Shown: positions 42,298 to 52,275, counted from the first letter of the stretch. The stretch is 64,000 nt of DNA from DASSUW01 sp963811895 (GCA_963811895.1 CAWETE010000013.1:1-64000); one strand, 5' to 3'. A program made the numbers and translations. Notes: generated from the sequence alone by a model not told the origin.

Positions 42298-42363
42298 GTG
42301 GCCGGCCAGCCCAAGAAGGCGCCCGAGTCCACCGACGAGGAGCAATCGAAGCAGGACGAGTAA
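42298..42363 (+). CDS. Possible 21-residue acidic peptide
   Basis: GTG 42298 with GGAG three bases upstream encodes a charged peptide rich in Glu, Asp, Gln and Lys (starting MAGQPKKAP), ending TAA 42361. Codon use is reasonable and it lies between the divergent lysA-like and subtilase genes. It may be a real small protein or chance. Confidence 0.25.
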   Translation: MAGQPKKAPESTDEEQSKQDE

Positions 42364-42474
42364 CGCCTCGAGTCGCGGCTGCCGCTGGTCTTCCACTCAG
42401 CGAGGTCCAGCACTATCCTCCCCCAACCGGAGTCTCTGGGGAGAGGGCCGCTGCTGCGCAGGCTGGGACGGGGA

Positions 42475-45400
42475 GTGCTGGGGGCGATCGCCGTCGCCGT
42501 GCTGCTCGCCGCTCCGGCACCGGCCGCGCAGCCTGAGTTCGAGCCCGGCACCCTCCTCGTGCGGTTCGAGGAGGGCGCGCCGCGGGCGGCCGTCCTCGAG
42601 CGTCGCGGCCTGCGCCCCGTCGGGCGCGTGCCGCGTCTCGGGATCGAGGTCGTCGCCGCCGCCGGCGATCCCGCCGTCGCGGCGCGGGCGCTCGAGCGCC
42701 ACCCCGACGTCGTCTATGCGGAGCCGAACTACCGGCGCCGCATGGCCGCGCCGCCGGACGACCCGCTGTACCGCAAGGGCACGCTCGGCTATCTCGACAC
42801 GCTGCGGCTGCCAGCCGCCTGGGACCTCAGCCGCGCCGGACCGGCGCAGAGGGTCGCGGTGCTCGACACCGGGGTCGACGGCACGCACCCGGATCTCGCC
42901 GGCCGCGTCCTCCCCGGCCGCGACTTCGTGAACGGCGACGACACGGCGGACGACGACGAGGGCCACGGCACGTCGGTGGCGGGCGTCGCCGTCGCGCGCG
43001 CGAACGACGGCCTCGGCACCGCCGGCGTCTCGTGGGAGGGCTCGGTGGTCCCGGTCAAGGTGCTCGACTCCGGCGGCGAGGGCTACGACGACGACATCGC
43101 CGCGGGCATCGCGTGGGCGGCCGACCAGGGCGTCGACGCGATCAACCTCTCGCTCGGCGGGCCGGGCGCGTCGGAGGTGCTCGAGGACGCAGTCGCCTAC
43201 GCGCGCGACCTCGGCGTCCTCGTGGTGGCCGCGGCCGGCAACGAGTCGAGCTCGGAGCCGCACTACCCCGCAGCCACGCCCGGCGTGCTCGCCGTGGCGG
43301 CGTCGGACTGGGCGGGCAACGCCACGTGGTTCACGAACCACGGCGACTGGGTCGACATCACGGCGCCGGGGCACGACATGCTCGCGCCGACCGCGGGCGG
43401 CGTCCGCAGTCGCAACGACGGCACGTCGTTCTCGGCGCCCGTCGTCTCCGGCGTCGCCCTTCTGCTCGCCGCCGAGCACCCGACTATGGACCGGCGACCA
43501 GATCGCCCAGCGGCTGACGGGCACCGCGCTCGACGTCGGGCCCGCGGGGCGCGACCCCTACCACGGCACCGGGCTGGTCGACCCCGTCGCGGCGCTCGGC
43601 GGCACGCCGACACCCGCCACCGGCCCGCCCGCGGCCGACGGCAACGGGACGCCGCAGCGCGCCAGGCCACTCACACCGGGCGTCGGCGTGCGTGACGCGA
43701 TCGCGGTCCAGGGCGACGAGGACTGGTTCTCGATCGAGATCGCCCAGCCGACGGCGTTCTCGTTCACGCTCTATCCCGACGCCGGGAGGGTCGACGGCCG
43801 CGCCGAGGCCTTCGACGTCGTGATCGACGTCTTCGAGCCCGACCTCCAGCGGCTCGCGCGCATCGACGACCAGGGCAACGACGCCCGGGAGAGCGACGTC
43901 GTCTCGCTGCCCGCCGCGGGCCTCTACTACGTCCGAGTCACCAACTTCAACCCGTCGCGCAGCGTCGGCGGCTACGAGCTCGGCCTGTTCCCAGCCGGCG
44001 CGGCGTCCCCGCAGGAGCGGTTCGAGCCCACCGTCGCCCACCGCATCGACGACGACCAGGCGCGGTCGGTCGCGCTCGGCGACGTGACCGGCGACGGGCT
44101 GATCGACACGGTGCTGACCGCCGAGGACTTGGCCGAGGAGAACGACGACAAGCTGTTCGTGTTCGCCGGCAATGCGGCCGGGACGCTCGACCCGCCCGTC
44201 GTGCTCCCGGCGCCCGGCACGTCCGAGGGGCTCGGCCTCGCGCTGGCCGACCTCGACGGCGACGGCGCCAAGGACGCAGCGGTCGCGGCCGGCGGCGTCC
44301 TGCTGCTCTTCTACCAGCGCGCCGGCCGGCTGACGGAGGGCCGGCCGCTGGCCGCCGGCGGGCACGCGCAGCTGCTCGAGGCCGCCGACGTCGACGGCGA
44401 CGGCGACGCCGACCTCGTCGCCTCCATGCGCGGCAGCGAGCCCAGCAGCGGCGTCATGTGGTACCGCAACACTCCCGCCGGGTTCGATCTCCGCAAGCTG
44501 GCGGGCGGCTTCCCGCGCGACGTGGCGGTCGGCGACGTCGACGGCGACGGCGACCTCGACGTCGTCGCGGCGCACGACCCGTACCTGCAGATCCTGCGCC
44601 AGGGGGCGGACCACACGTTCGTGGAGGAGCGGGTCGCCGGCGCCACGAGCGAGGTCGAGCTCGGGGACGTGACCGGCGACGGCCGCACCGACATCGTGGC
44701 CTTGAACGACCGCACCGTCACCGTCCGCGCTCAGAGCATCGCGGGCGGGGTGGGCGCGCCGCAGGTCGTGGACAACAACGACATCAGGGCGGTGGGCCTC
44801 GACCTCGGCGACATCGACGGCGACGGGCGGACCGACGCGACGGCCATCCACGACGGCGGCTTCTGGGCGGAGATCTACCTGCAGCAGGCGGTCGGTGGCC
44901 TGGGGGCGGGGGAGGGGCGACAGGTCCCCCAGGGCTCCACGGGCGCGAACGGGCTCGCGATCGGCGACGCCAACGCCGACGGCGCCGCCGACATCTCGTA
45001 TGCCAACAGCAACTTCGGCCTGGTGGTCCGGCGCGCGCGGTCGGCCACGTTCCCGCTGCCGGCCTGGGTGCGCGACTCGACGCCCGACGAGGGCATGCGC
45101 AACGTGCCGGGCAGCGTCGTGCCGCAGCTGAAGCTCACGCGCGCGGTCGCGCCCGCCTCGGTCACGACCGCCACCGTGTGGCTCGAGCGCGCCGGCGCGC
45201 CCGTCGGCGCCGCGCCGTCCTACAGCGCCGGCATCCTCAGCGTGCAGCCCGCGGCGACGCTCGCCGCCGGCCACTACGCGCTGCGCGTGAGCGGCGTGCG
45301 CGACACGCGCGGCAACCGGCTCGAGCACACGCTGCGGTTCACGGTCGGCCCGGGCGGCGACGCGGCGGACCCCGACACCGTGCTCCGGTCGGCGCCCTCC

Positions 45401-47212
45401 GGCTCGGTGAAGAGCCAGTCGCCCCGGATGTGGGCGTACGCCACCGAACAGGGCGCGACCCTGCAGTGCTCGCTCGACAGCGCGCCGTTCGCGCCCTGCC
45501 CGGACCCGATCGAGCACTCCCGCGTCCTCCCCGGCGCCCACACGTTCCGCGTCCGCGCCGTCGACGGCGCCGGCCGGGTCGACACGACGCCGGCGACCCG
45601 CAGCTGGATTGGCAACGAGCAGCTCGCCGCGCCGCCGAACGACACCCGCGACGCGATGATCGTCCTGGCCGCCGGCGGCGGGTCGCTCACCACCAACACG
45701 GCCGCGGCGACGCGCGACGACGCCTGCGGCCCGATCGCCCGCGACAGCCCCGGCGCCCAGTCGATCTGGTACCGGTGGACGGCGCCCGCGGACGGCTGGG
45801 CGATCTTCGACACCGCGGACAGCTCCATCGACACGCTGCTGGGCGTGTTCGCCGGCGGCTGCCGCGAGGAGCACCGGCTCGCGGAGTCCGACGACGCGCC
45901 CGGCCGCCTCACGAGCCGCGTGCGCCTGTGGGTGCGCTCCGGCACGCAGTACGCGATCGCCGTCGACGGCTACTCGCCCGAGGGCGTCAACGCCCAGAAC
46001 GGTCCGGTCACGCTCGCGTGGAGCTTCCAGCCCGAGGCCGACGTCACGCCGCCCGAGACGACGATCGCGAGCGGGCCCGGCCCGGTGTCGTGGACGACAT
46101 TCGCCGGCTGGACGTTCCGGGCCTCCGAGCCGGGCTCGAGCTTCGAGTGCCGGTTCGACACGTCGGCCGAGTGGCAACCGTGCCCGACGCCGTACCGCGT
46201 GACGCTGTTCGTGGGCACCCGCACGCTGAGCGTCCGCGCCGTCGACCCGGCCGGCAACGCCGACCCGACGCCCGCCTCGCGCACGTGGCGCACGGACGCC
46301 GTGCCGCCGGACACGACGATCGACGCGGGGCCGCCGGGGATCGTGAGCGTGGGCGGGGCGACGCTCACGTTCCACGCCGACGAGCCGGCCGAGTTCGAAT
46401 GCCGCCTCGACGACGACGACTGGAGCGCATGCGGCTCGCCGGCGTCGTACTCCGGCCTCGAGGAGGGCATCCACCGGTTCGAGGTCAGGGCCATCGACGA
46501 CGTCGGCAACGTGGATCCCCACCCTGCCGTGCGGGCGTGGGTGATCGACGGCGGCGGCGGCGACCTGCGGCCGCCGCAGACCGACATGACGGTGGCCCCG
46601 CCGGACGTCACGACGAGCACGTCGGCGCGCTTCGAGTTCACCAGCGACGAGCCGGAGGGCGGGCGGTTCGAGTGCCGGCTCGACGGCGGCGTCTGGCTGC
46701 CGTGCACCTCGCCGCGCGTCTACGACGGCCTCGCGCCGGGCGAGCACTCGGTCATGGTGCGGGCGATCGATGCCGCCGGCAACGTCGATCCCGAGCCGCC
46801 CGAGCACGTCTGGCTGATCCAACCGAAGCCCGGCCCGGTGTACGGCGACGATCCGCCGCGCCCGTCGCCGTCCGCGCCGGCGGTCGTGCCGCAGCTCGGG
46901 CTCGAGCCGCGCATTCCGTCGTCCCTGCGTGCCGCGCTCCGCCGGGGGCTGCGCGTCCGCGCGACCTGCAACACCGCGTGCGTGCTCGACCTCCGGCTCA
47001 CCGTGACGAAGGCCGCGAAGCGCCGGCTCGGACTGCGCAGCACGGTGCTGGCCCGCGCGACGCGCGAGCTCGCCGGGGCCGGCGAGACCGCGGTGACCCT
47101 CCGCTTCGCCAAGCGGGTTCGGCGGGCGCTGGAGGACACGCGCCGGCTGAGGGCGAGCCTCGTGCTGCGCGGCGCCGGGGCGAGCCCGGTGGTGCGGCAG
47201 CTGCGGTTCTAG
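42475..47212 (+). CDS. Giant secreted subtilase with FG-GAP and Cys-paired Ig-like modules; one frameshift
   Basis: This is a protein of about 1,570 residues from GTG 42475, after a signal peptide ending about residue 19. The peptidase S8 triad is Asp in VAVLDTGVDGTHPDLAG, His in EGHGTSVAGVAVA and Ser in NDGTSFSAPVVSGVALL. A one-base shift at 43484-43486 (ACTATGG) separates EHPT from TGDQIAQRLTGTALDVG, and the rest continues in the other frame. Seven FG-GAP/VCBS calcium repeats follow (for example DVDGDGDADLV, DIDGDGRTDAT). Then come Ig-like modules with the PPETTI start and paired Cys (FECRFDTSAEWQPC, FECRLDDDDWSAC), and a C-terminal Ala/Arg-rich tail. It is probably a surface-attached protease with a large binding stalk. 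Confidence 0.87.
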
Positions 47213-47280
47213 GGCGTATCACGGCGCGGCCCCGCGCCCTCGGAGGAATACCCGGCGCCCGCCCCGCGTCCTTCCCCGCA

Positions 47281-48972
47281 ATGCGCATCCTCTTCCTCGT
47301 CTCCGCCCACAACAGCCTCAGCCAGCGAACCCAGATCGCCCTCGCCGAGCTGGGCCACGAGATCTCCGTCGCCGTCGTCTCCACCGCCCTCGAGATGGAG
47401 GCCGCGGTCGCCCGCCATCGCCCGGAGCTGATCGTCTGCCCGATGCTGAAGGCGATCATCCCGCGCTCGATCACCGACCGGCACCGCTGCCTGATCGTGC
47501 ACCCCGGCCCGAAGGGCGACCGCGGGCCGTCGTCGCTCGACTGGGCGATCGAGCTCGGCGCCGACCGCTGGGGCGTGACCGTCCTGGAGGCGTCCGACGA
47601 GGTCGACGGCGGCGACATCTGGGCGAGCCGCACCTTCCGGATGCGCGAGGCCGGCAAGAGCAGCCTCTACCGCCACGAGGTGCGGCGCGAGGCGGTCGAC
47701 GCCGTCGTGCAGGCCGTGCGCGACGTGGCCGGCGACGTGGCGCCGGAGCCGCTCAACTACTCGCATGGCGACGTCTTCGGCCGCCCGCGGCCGCTGCTCA
47801 CGCAGGCCGAGCGGGCGATCGACTGGACGCGCGACGGCACCGACGCCGTGCTGCGGCGGATCCGCGCCGCCGAGGGCCACCCGGGCGTGCTCGACAGCAT
47901 CGGCGGCGAGCCGTTCCACCTCTTCGGCGGGCACCGCGAGATCTCGCTGCGCGGCCGGCCCGGAGAGCTGATCGCCCAGCGCGACGGCGCCGTCTGCCGC
48001 GCGACCGCCGACGGCGCGGTGTGGATCACGCACCTGAAGGCGCCGGGCTCGTTCAAGCTCCCGGCCACGCGGGCGCTGGAGCTCGCCGGCGTGCCGTGCG
48101 AGGCGCGCGAGGTTCCGGCGCCGCTGCACGCGGACGTGCCCGGGACGTGGCGCGAGATCCGCTACGAGGAGCGCGACGGCGTCGGCTACCTGCACTTCGA
48201 CTTCTACAACGGCGCGATGAGCACCGACCAGTGCCGCCGGCTGCGCGAGGCCTATCGCTACGCGACCCGGCGGCCGACGGCCGTGATCGTGCTGATGGGC
48301 GGCCGCGACTTCTTCTCGAACGGCATCCATCTCAACGTGATCGAGGCGGCCGAGGACCCGGCCACCGAGTCGTGGTGGAACCTGCACGCGATCGACGACC
48401 TCGTCCGCGACATCGTGGAGACCGACTCGCATCTGGTGATCTCCGCGCTGGCCGGCGACGCGGCGGCCGGCGGCGTGCCGTTCGCGCTGGCCGCCGACCA
48501 CGTCGTGGCGCGCGAGGACGTGGTGCTCAACCCGTACTACCGGCACATGGGCGGCCTCTACGGGTCCGAGTACTGGACCTACCTGATGCCGCGCCGGATC
48601 GGCCACGAGCTGACCGAGGAGCTGACCTCCGCGCCGTTCGACCCGATCGGGACCCGCCGCGCCGTGGAGATCGGGCTGCTCGACGACGCCTTCGGCGAGG
48701 ACGTGCCGCGCTTCCGCGGGCAGGTGCGAGCGCTCGCCACCGAGCTGGCCGGCCTTGCCTACCTCGAGACGCTGCTCGAGGCCAAGCAGCGCGCGCGGCG
48801 TCGCGACGAGCAGGCCAAGCCGCTCTCGGCCTACCGCACCGAGGAGCTGGCGAAGTCACACGAGTGCTTCTTCGGGCCCGACCGCAGCTACCACGAGGCG
48901 CGCCACCGCTTCGTGCACAAGCTCGGCGCGCCGTGCCTGGTCACGCCGGCGACGGCGCGACGCGCGGCCTGA
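47281..48972 (+). CDS. hoxX: HoxX-like hydrogenase maturation protein (formyl-THF to CO)
   Basis: This is a 563-residue protein from ATG 47281. The N-terminal half is formyltransferase-like (MRILFLVSAHNSLSQRTQIALAELGHEI, IVHPGPKGDRGPSSLDWAI, ADRWGVTVLEASDEVDGGDIWA). The C-terminal half is an enoyl-CoA-hydratase-like crotonase domain (VIVLMGGRDFFSNGIHLNVIEAAEDP, NPYYRHMGGLYGSEYWTYLMPRR). HoxX converts formyl-THF to CO for the active-site iron of oxygen-tolerant [NiFe]-hydrogenases. No hydrogenase or hyp genes lie in the window, so it is an orphan here. The gene after it is convergent. Confidence 0.9.
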   Translation: MRILFLVSAHNSLSQRTQIALAELGHEISVAVVSTALEMEAAVARHRPELIVCPMLKAIIPRSITDRHRCLIVHPGPKGDRGPSSLDWAIELGADRWGVTVLEASDEVDGGDIWASRTFRMREAGKSSLYRHEVRREAVDAVVQAVRDVAGDVAPEPLNYSHGDVFGRPRPLLTQAERAIDWTRDGTDAVLRRIRAAEGHPGVLDSIGGEPFHLFGGHREISLRGRPGELIAQRDGAVCRATADGAVWITHLKAPGSFKLPATRALELAGVPCEAREVPAPLHADVPGTWREIRYEERDGVGYLHFDFYNGAMSTDQCRRLREAYRYATRRPTAVIVLMGGRDFFSNGIHLNVIEAAEDPATESWWNLHAIDDLVRDIVETDSHLVISALAGDAAAGGVPFALAADHVVAREDVVLNPYYRHMGGLYGSEYWTYLMPRRIGHELTEELTSAPFDPIGTRRAVEIGLLDDAFGEDVPRFRGQVRALATELAGLAYLETLLEAKQRARRRDEQAKPLSAYRTEELAKSHECFFGPDRSYHEARHRFVHKLGAPCLVTPATARRAA

Positions 48973-48973
48973 G

Positions 48974-49987
48974 CTACTCCTTGCGCGCCCGGCTCGGCGC
49001 GACGCGCGGCGGCTCGTTCGGCTGCTTCGGGTAGACCGGCGGCCACGGTGCGTCGAGCAGGCCGTTCGCGGTGTCGCGCTCGTTCATGGCCAGCAGCGGC
49101 TCGAGTGACTGCGGCGAGGTGTCGTACCCCTCCCAGGGATCGCCGTCGCGTTCCAGCCGCCCCGGCACGCCGGCCATGGTGAGCTCGTCGGGATCGATCT
49201 CGTCGAGCTCGTCCCAGCGGACCGGGGTCGACACCTGCGCGCCCTTGCGGGCGCGCACCGACCAGGCGCCGAAGACCGTCTTGTGCGGGGCGTTCTGGTT
49301 GTAGTCGACGAAGATGCGCTCGCCGCGCTCCTCCTTCCACCAGGCGGCGGTGAGGACGTCCGGTCGCCGGCGCTCGAGCTCGCGCGCCGCCGCCACCGCG
49401 GCGGAGCGCACCTCGTAGGAGTCCCAGCGCGGCTCCAGGCGGACGTAGACGTGCAGGCCGCGGTTGCCCGTCGTCTTGGGGAAGCCCGCGATCCCGAGCT
49501 CGTCGAGCAGCGCCTTCAGCTCCCGGGCGGCGGTGCGGACCATCGCGAAGTCGGTGCCCGGCTGCGGATCGAGATCGAGCCGCAGCTCGTCGGCGTGGTC
49601 GGGATCGTCGGCGCGGTTCGGCCAGACGTGGAAGCCCAGGCAGGCGAGGTTGACGGCCCAGGCGACGTGGGCGACGTCGGCGGCCACGAGCGCTCGCGAC
49701 GGCGTGCCGTTGACGGTCTGGACCGTGGTCGTCTCCAGCCAGTCGGGCACCTTGTCCGGCACCCGCTTCTGGAAGAACGACGGGCCGCCCGCGCCCTGCG
49801 GGAAGCGCTGCATGAGCACCGGCCGGCCGCCCATGGTCCGCATCAGCGGCTCGCTCACCGCGGCGTAGTAGCGCACGAGGTCGAGCTTCGTCTCGCCGCG
49901 CTCGGCGAACAGCACCTTGCCCGGGCTGGTGATCCGCACCTCGCGCCCGGCGAGCTCGAGCACCTGCTCGTCTGCCATGTCACCCAC
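48974..49987 (-). CDS. LigD-type primase-polymerase (NHEJ)
   Basis: This is a 337-residue archaeo-eukaryotic primase superfamily protein that fills gaps with NTPs at double-strand breaks. The metal-binding Asp pair is in DELRLDLDPQPGTDFAMVR. The nucleotide-binding stretch is GFPKTTGNRGLHVYVRLEP with its catalytic His. The third Asp region is RIFVDYNQNAPHKTVFGAWSVRAR. The N-terminus (SPGKVLFAERGETKLDLVRYYAAVSEPLMRTMGGRPVLMQRFP) is diagnostic of LigD. It is separate from the ligase gene at 21472. It starts at ATG 49987 (or 49978), overlapping the DDAH gene end. Confidence 0.93.
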   Translation of the reverse strand: MGDMADEQVLELAGREVRITSPGKVLFAERGETKLDLVRYYAAVSEPLMRTMGGRPVLMQRFPQGAGGPSFFQKRVPDKVPDWLETTTVQTVNGTPSRALVAADVAHVAWAVNLACLGFHVWPNRADDPDHADELRLDLDPQPGTDFAMVRTAARELKALLDELGIAGFPKTTGNRGLHVYVRLEPRWDSYEVRSAAVAAARELERRRPDVLTAAWWKEERGERIFVDYNQNAPHKTVFGAWSVRARKGAQVSTPVRWDELDEIDPDELTMAGVPGRLERDGDPWEGYDTSPQSLEPLLAMNERDTANGLLDAPWPPVYPKQPNEPPRVAPSRARKE

Positions 49988-50744
49988 CGTACGGGATGAG
50001 CACCGACAGGCAGGTGACGCAGCCCTCCATGCGCTCGAACTCGCCGATGTCGACGACGGTCACGTCGAAGCCCCAGTCGTCGAAGAGCTCCGCCGTGCGC
50101 GGCGCCGAGGCCGCCATGAGCACGCGGCCCTCGCCGACCAGCACGACGTGGGCGCCGCCCTCCTCGGGGACGGTGCGCACGGGCGGCAGCGGCGACGTGT
50201 CGAGCACCGAGCGGTCGGCGCACACGATCGTGCCGTCGGGCAGCGCGGTGACCGCCGACTTGAGGTGCAGCACCCCTCCGAGCGGGACCGGGACGACGGT
50301 GCGGTGAGGGAGGAGGGCGCGCAACTGGCGGATCCCCTCGCCGTTGGTGCGGCCGCCGCGGCCGACGTACACGGTGTCGCCGATCTGCAGGATGTCGCCG
50401 CCGTCGAGCGTGCCCGGCTCCTCGATCCGCGCGATCTCGAGCCCCAGCTCGCGCACCGCCGCCTCGGCGCCCGCGACCTCGGGGCGCCGCTCCTCCGCGC
50501 CGGGCCGCGCCAGCACGGCGAGCCCGTCGCAGACCACCATCGTGTCCTCGATGAACGCCGAGTCGGGTAGCTCGTCCGCCGCCGGCGCCTCCCGGATCTC
50601 CCAGCCCGCGCCGGCGAGCGCCGCGACATAGGCGGCGTGCTGGCGGGCGGCCAGCTCGGGGTCGGCGCCGGTGCGCTCGAGGTGGGTGACGATGCCGTCA
50701 CCCATCCGCGAGCTCGGCGCGCGTACGAGGGCGATGCGTTGCAC
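49980..50744 (-). CDS. ddaH: N,N-dimethylarginine dimethylaminohydrolase-like protein
   Basis: This is a protein of about 254 residues from GTG 50744 (VQRIALVRAPS is the family N-terminus). Guanidino-group-modifying enzyme features are FIEDTMVVCDGLAVLARPGA with the Glu-Asp pair, GTLDGGDILQIGDTVYVG, LHLKSAVTALPDGTIV with its His, and the active-site Cys in RMEGCVTCLSVLIP near the C-terminus. It would hydrolyse dimethylarginine or arginine analogues to citrulline and an amine. It is divergent from the ArsR gene at 50796. Confidence 0.88.
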   Translation of the reverse strand: MQRIALVRAPSSRMGDGIVTHLERTGADPELAARQHAAYVAALAGAGWEIREAPAADELPDSAFIEDTMVVCDGLAVLARPGAEERRPEVAGAEAAVRELGLEIARIEEPGTLDGGDILQIGDTVYVGRGGRTNGEGIRQLRALLPHRTVVPVPLGGVLHLKSAVTALPDGTIVCADRSVLDTSPLPPVRTVPEEGGAHVVLVGEGRVLMAASAPRTAELFDDWGFDVTVVDIGEFERMEGCVTCLSVLIPYGG

Positions 50745-50784
50745 GCGCGGGACGCTAGCGCGTGGCACGGAAGCAGCCTCGGCT

Positions 50785-50810
50785 TATATAAGCAAATGCT
50801 GATAAGCATT
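50785..50810 (+). promoter_or_regulatory. Promoter -10 (TATATA) and candidate ArsR operator over the start codon
   Basis: TATATA (50785-50790) is followed by the perfect inverted repeat AATGCT-GATA-AGCATT (50795-50810), which contains ATG 50796. The mRNA would begin at or next to the start, implying a leaderless, autoregulated transcript. The geometry matches the operator at 16957-16974. Confidence 0.6.
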
Positions 50811-51170
50811 GCCGGCGTGCACGCGTTCGACGTCCTCGGCGACCCGGTCCGCAGACGCATCCTCGAGCTGCTCGCCGCCGGCGAGCACACGTCGGGCGCG
50901 ATCACCGAGGTCATCCGGAACGAGTTCGGGATCACCCAGCCGGCGGTCTCGCAACACCTGCGGGTGCTGCGCGAGTCCGGCTTCGCGACGGTGCGCCCCG
51001 AGGGCGCCCGGCGGCTCTACGCGGTCGAGCCGGAGCCGCTGCGCGACGTCGACGCCTGGCTCGACCGCTTTCGCGCGCACTGGACCCCGCACCTGGACGC
51101 GCTCGCCACCGAGATCGCCCGCGGCCGGCGGCAACGCCGGCTCAACCCCGACGAGAGGAGCAGCCCATGA
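50796..51170 (+). CDS. ArsR-family repressor of an SRPBCC operon
   Basis: This is a 124-residue protein from ATG 50796, or 117 residues from GTG 50817 (MHAFDVLGDPVRRRILELLAAGEH, the common start of this subgroup). The helix-turn-helix is GAITEVIRNEFGITQPAVSQHLRVLRESGFATVRPEGARRLYAV. There are no cysteines, so it is not a metal sensor. A perfect inverted repeat over the first ATG is probably its operator. It is coupled to the SRPBCC gene by ATGA. Confidence 0.92.
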   Translation: MLISIAGVHAFDVLGDPVRRRILELLAAGEHTSGAITEVIRNEFGITQPAVSQHLRVLRESGFATVRPEGARRLYAVEPEPLRDVDAWLDRFRAHWTPHLDALATEIARGRRQRRLNPDERSSP

Positions 51171-51805
51171 TCGACGTCGCCCACCAGATCAGCAGCGTCG
51201 AACGCCGGATCGGCAGCCGGACGCTGGCCGCCGGCGAGGCGCGGACGCTGACGATCTCGCGCGTGTACGACACGTCGCCCGAGGACCTCTGGGACGCCTG
51301 CACCAACCCCGAGCGCATCCCGCGCTGGTTCCTGCCGGTCTCCGGCGACCTGCGGCCGGGCGGCCGCTACGCCTTCGAGGGCAACGCGTCGGGGACGATC
51401 GAGCGCTGCGAGCCTCCGCACAGCCTCGACGCGACCTGGGAGTACGGCGGCCAGACCTCGTGGGTCGAGCTGCGCTTCACGCCCGAGCCCTCCGGCGGCA
51501 CGCGCTTCGCGCTCGAGCACATCGCCCACGTCGAGGACGAGATCTGGGCGCAGTACGGCCCGGGCGCGGTGGGTGTCGGCTGGGACGGCGCCGTCATGGG
51601 CCTCACGCTGCACCTCGGCGGAGCCGAGCGCGTCGACCCCGAGGCCGTCCAGGCCTGGCAGGCGTCGGATGAGGGCCGGGAGTTCCATCGGCTCTCGAGC
51701 GACGGCTGGGCCGAGGCCAGCATCGCCTTCGGCACCGACGCCGACGAGGCCCGCGCCGCCGCGGAGCGCACGACGGGCTTCTACACCGGCGAGCCGGCCG
51801 CCTGA
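51167..51805 (+). CDS. SRPBCC (AHSA1-type) protein
   Basis: This is a 212-residue protein. ATG 51167 overlaps the ArsR stop, with GAGGAG six bases upstream. Helix-grip features include TISRVYDTSPEDLWDACTNPERIPRWFLPVSGDLRPGGRYAFEGNASG, TWEYGGQTSWVELRFTPEPSGGTRFALEHIAHV and a C-terminal helix. It is longer than the operon-mate type at 16196, with an extra C-terminal segment (EAVQAWQASDEGREFHRLSSDGWAEA). The ligand is unknown. It pairs with the adjacent ArsR regulator. Confidence 0.9.
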   Translation: MIDVAHQISSVERRIGSRTLAAGEARTLTISRVYDTSPEDLWDACTNPERIPRWFLPVSGDLRPGGRYAFEGNASGTIERCEPPHSLDATWEYGGQTSWVELRFTPEPSGGTRFALEHIAHVEDEIWAQYGPGAVGVGWDGAVMGLTLHLGGAERVDPEAVQAWQASDEGREFHRLSSDGWAEASIAFGTDADEARAAAERTTGFYTGEPAA

Positions 51806-52153
51806 TCAGGCGAGCGCGACGACGGCCTCGACCTCGACCGGCATGCCGAACGGCAGCTCGCCGGCGCCGATCGCCGACCGCGCATGGCGGCCGGCGTCGC
51901 CCCACAGCTCCAGGATCAGGTCGCTGAAGCCGTTGATGACGCCGGCGTCACGTTGAAGCCCTCGGCGCAGCTCACGAAGCCGAGCGCCTTGATCCAGGCC
52001 GTCACGCGGTCGAGGTCTCCGAGCTCGCGCTCGAGCGAGGCGAGTATCGACAGGCCCCGTCGCCCGTAGGCTCGCCGAGACCTCGCCGTACGGCCGGGAG
52101 GCGTCGAGTCCCGAGCTCCACGCCGACGGCGATCGCGCGATCGCCGCGCCCAT
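51806..52153 (-). pseudogene. RidA-family (YjgF/Atu1372-like) protein, damaged N-terminal half
   Basis: The C-terminal segment VINGFSDLILELWGDAGRHARSAIGAGELPFGMPVEVEAVVALA is a RidA-family signature with the substrate-site Arg and Glu. Upstream pieces in two other frames (LSILASLERELGDLDRVTAWIKALGFVSCAEGFNVTP) complete the middle. The first strands expected for the family (LFVSGQ-like) are missing. So the gene is either truncated or has three or more indels. RidA proteins remove reactive enamines made by PLP enzymes. Confidence 0.65.
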
Positions 52154-52170
52154 CGGCTGAGCCTCGCAGA

Positions 52171-52275
52171 TCAGTGCCCGTGGTTGCCGGCCCACGTCAA
52201 CGCCGCGAAGACCGCGAAGGTCAGCAGCGCGAGCACGGCGGCGAAGATGTCCGGTAGCTCGATCACGTGGTCCAT
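52171..52275 (-). CDS. 34-residue single-helix membrane protein
   Basis: ATG 52275 to TGA 52171-52173 encodes MDHVIELPDIFAAVLALLTF followed by AVFAALTWAGNHGH. It is one hydrophobic helix (about residues 9-28) with charged ends. The codons are strongly G/C-ended like real genes, and the stop is close to the RidA gene. No ribosome site better than AGG is visible, so the start is uncertain. It may be an unrecognised regulator of a membrane enzyme. Confidence 0.5.
   Translation of the reverse strand: MDHVIELPDIFAAVLALLTFAVFAALTWAGNHGH

Noticed and set aside
43484..46822. Long minus-strand frame (1112 residues) opposite the subtilase gene
   Set aside because: Mirror frame of the FG-GAP repeats; composition is low complexity without domains.
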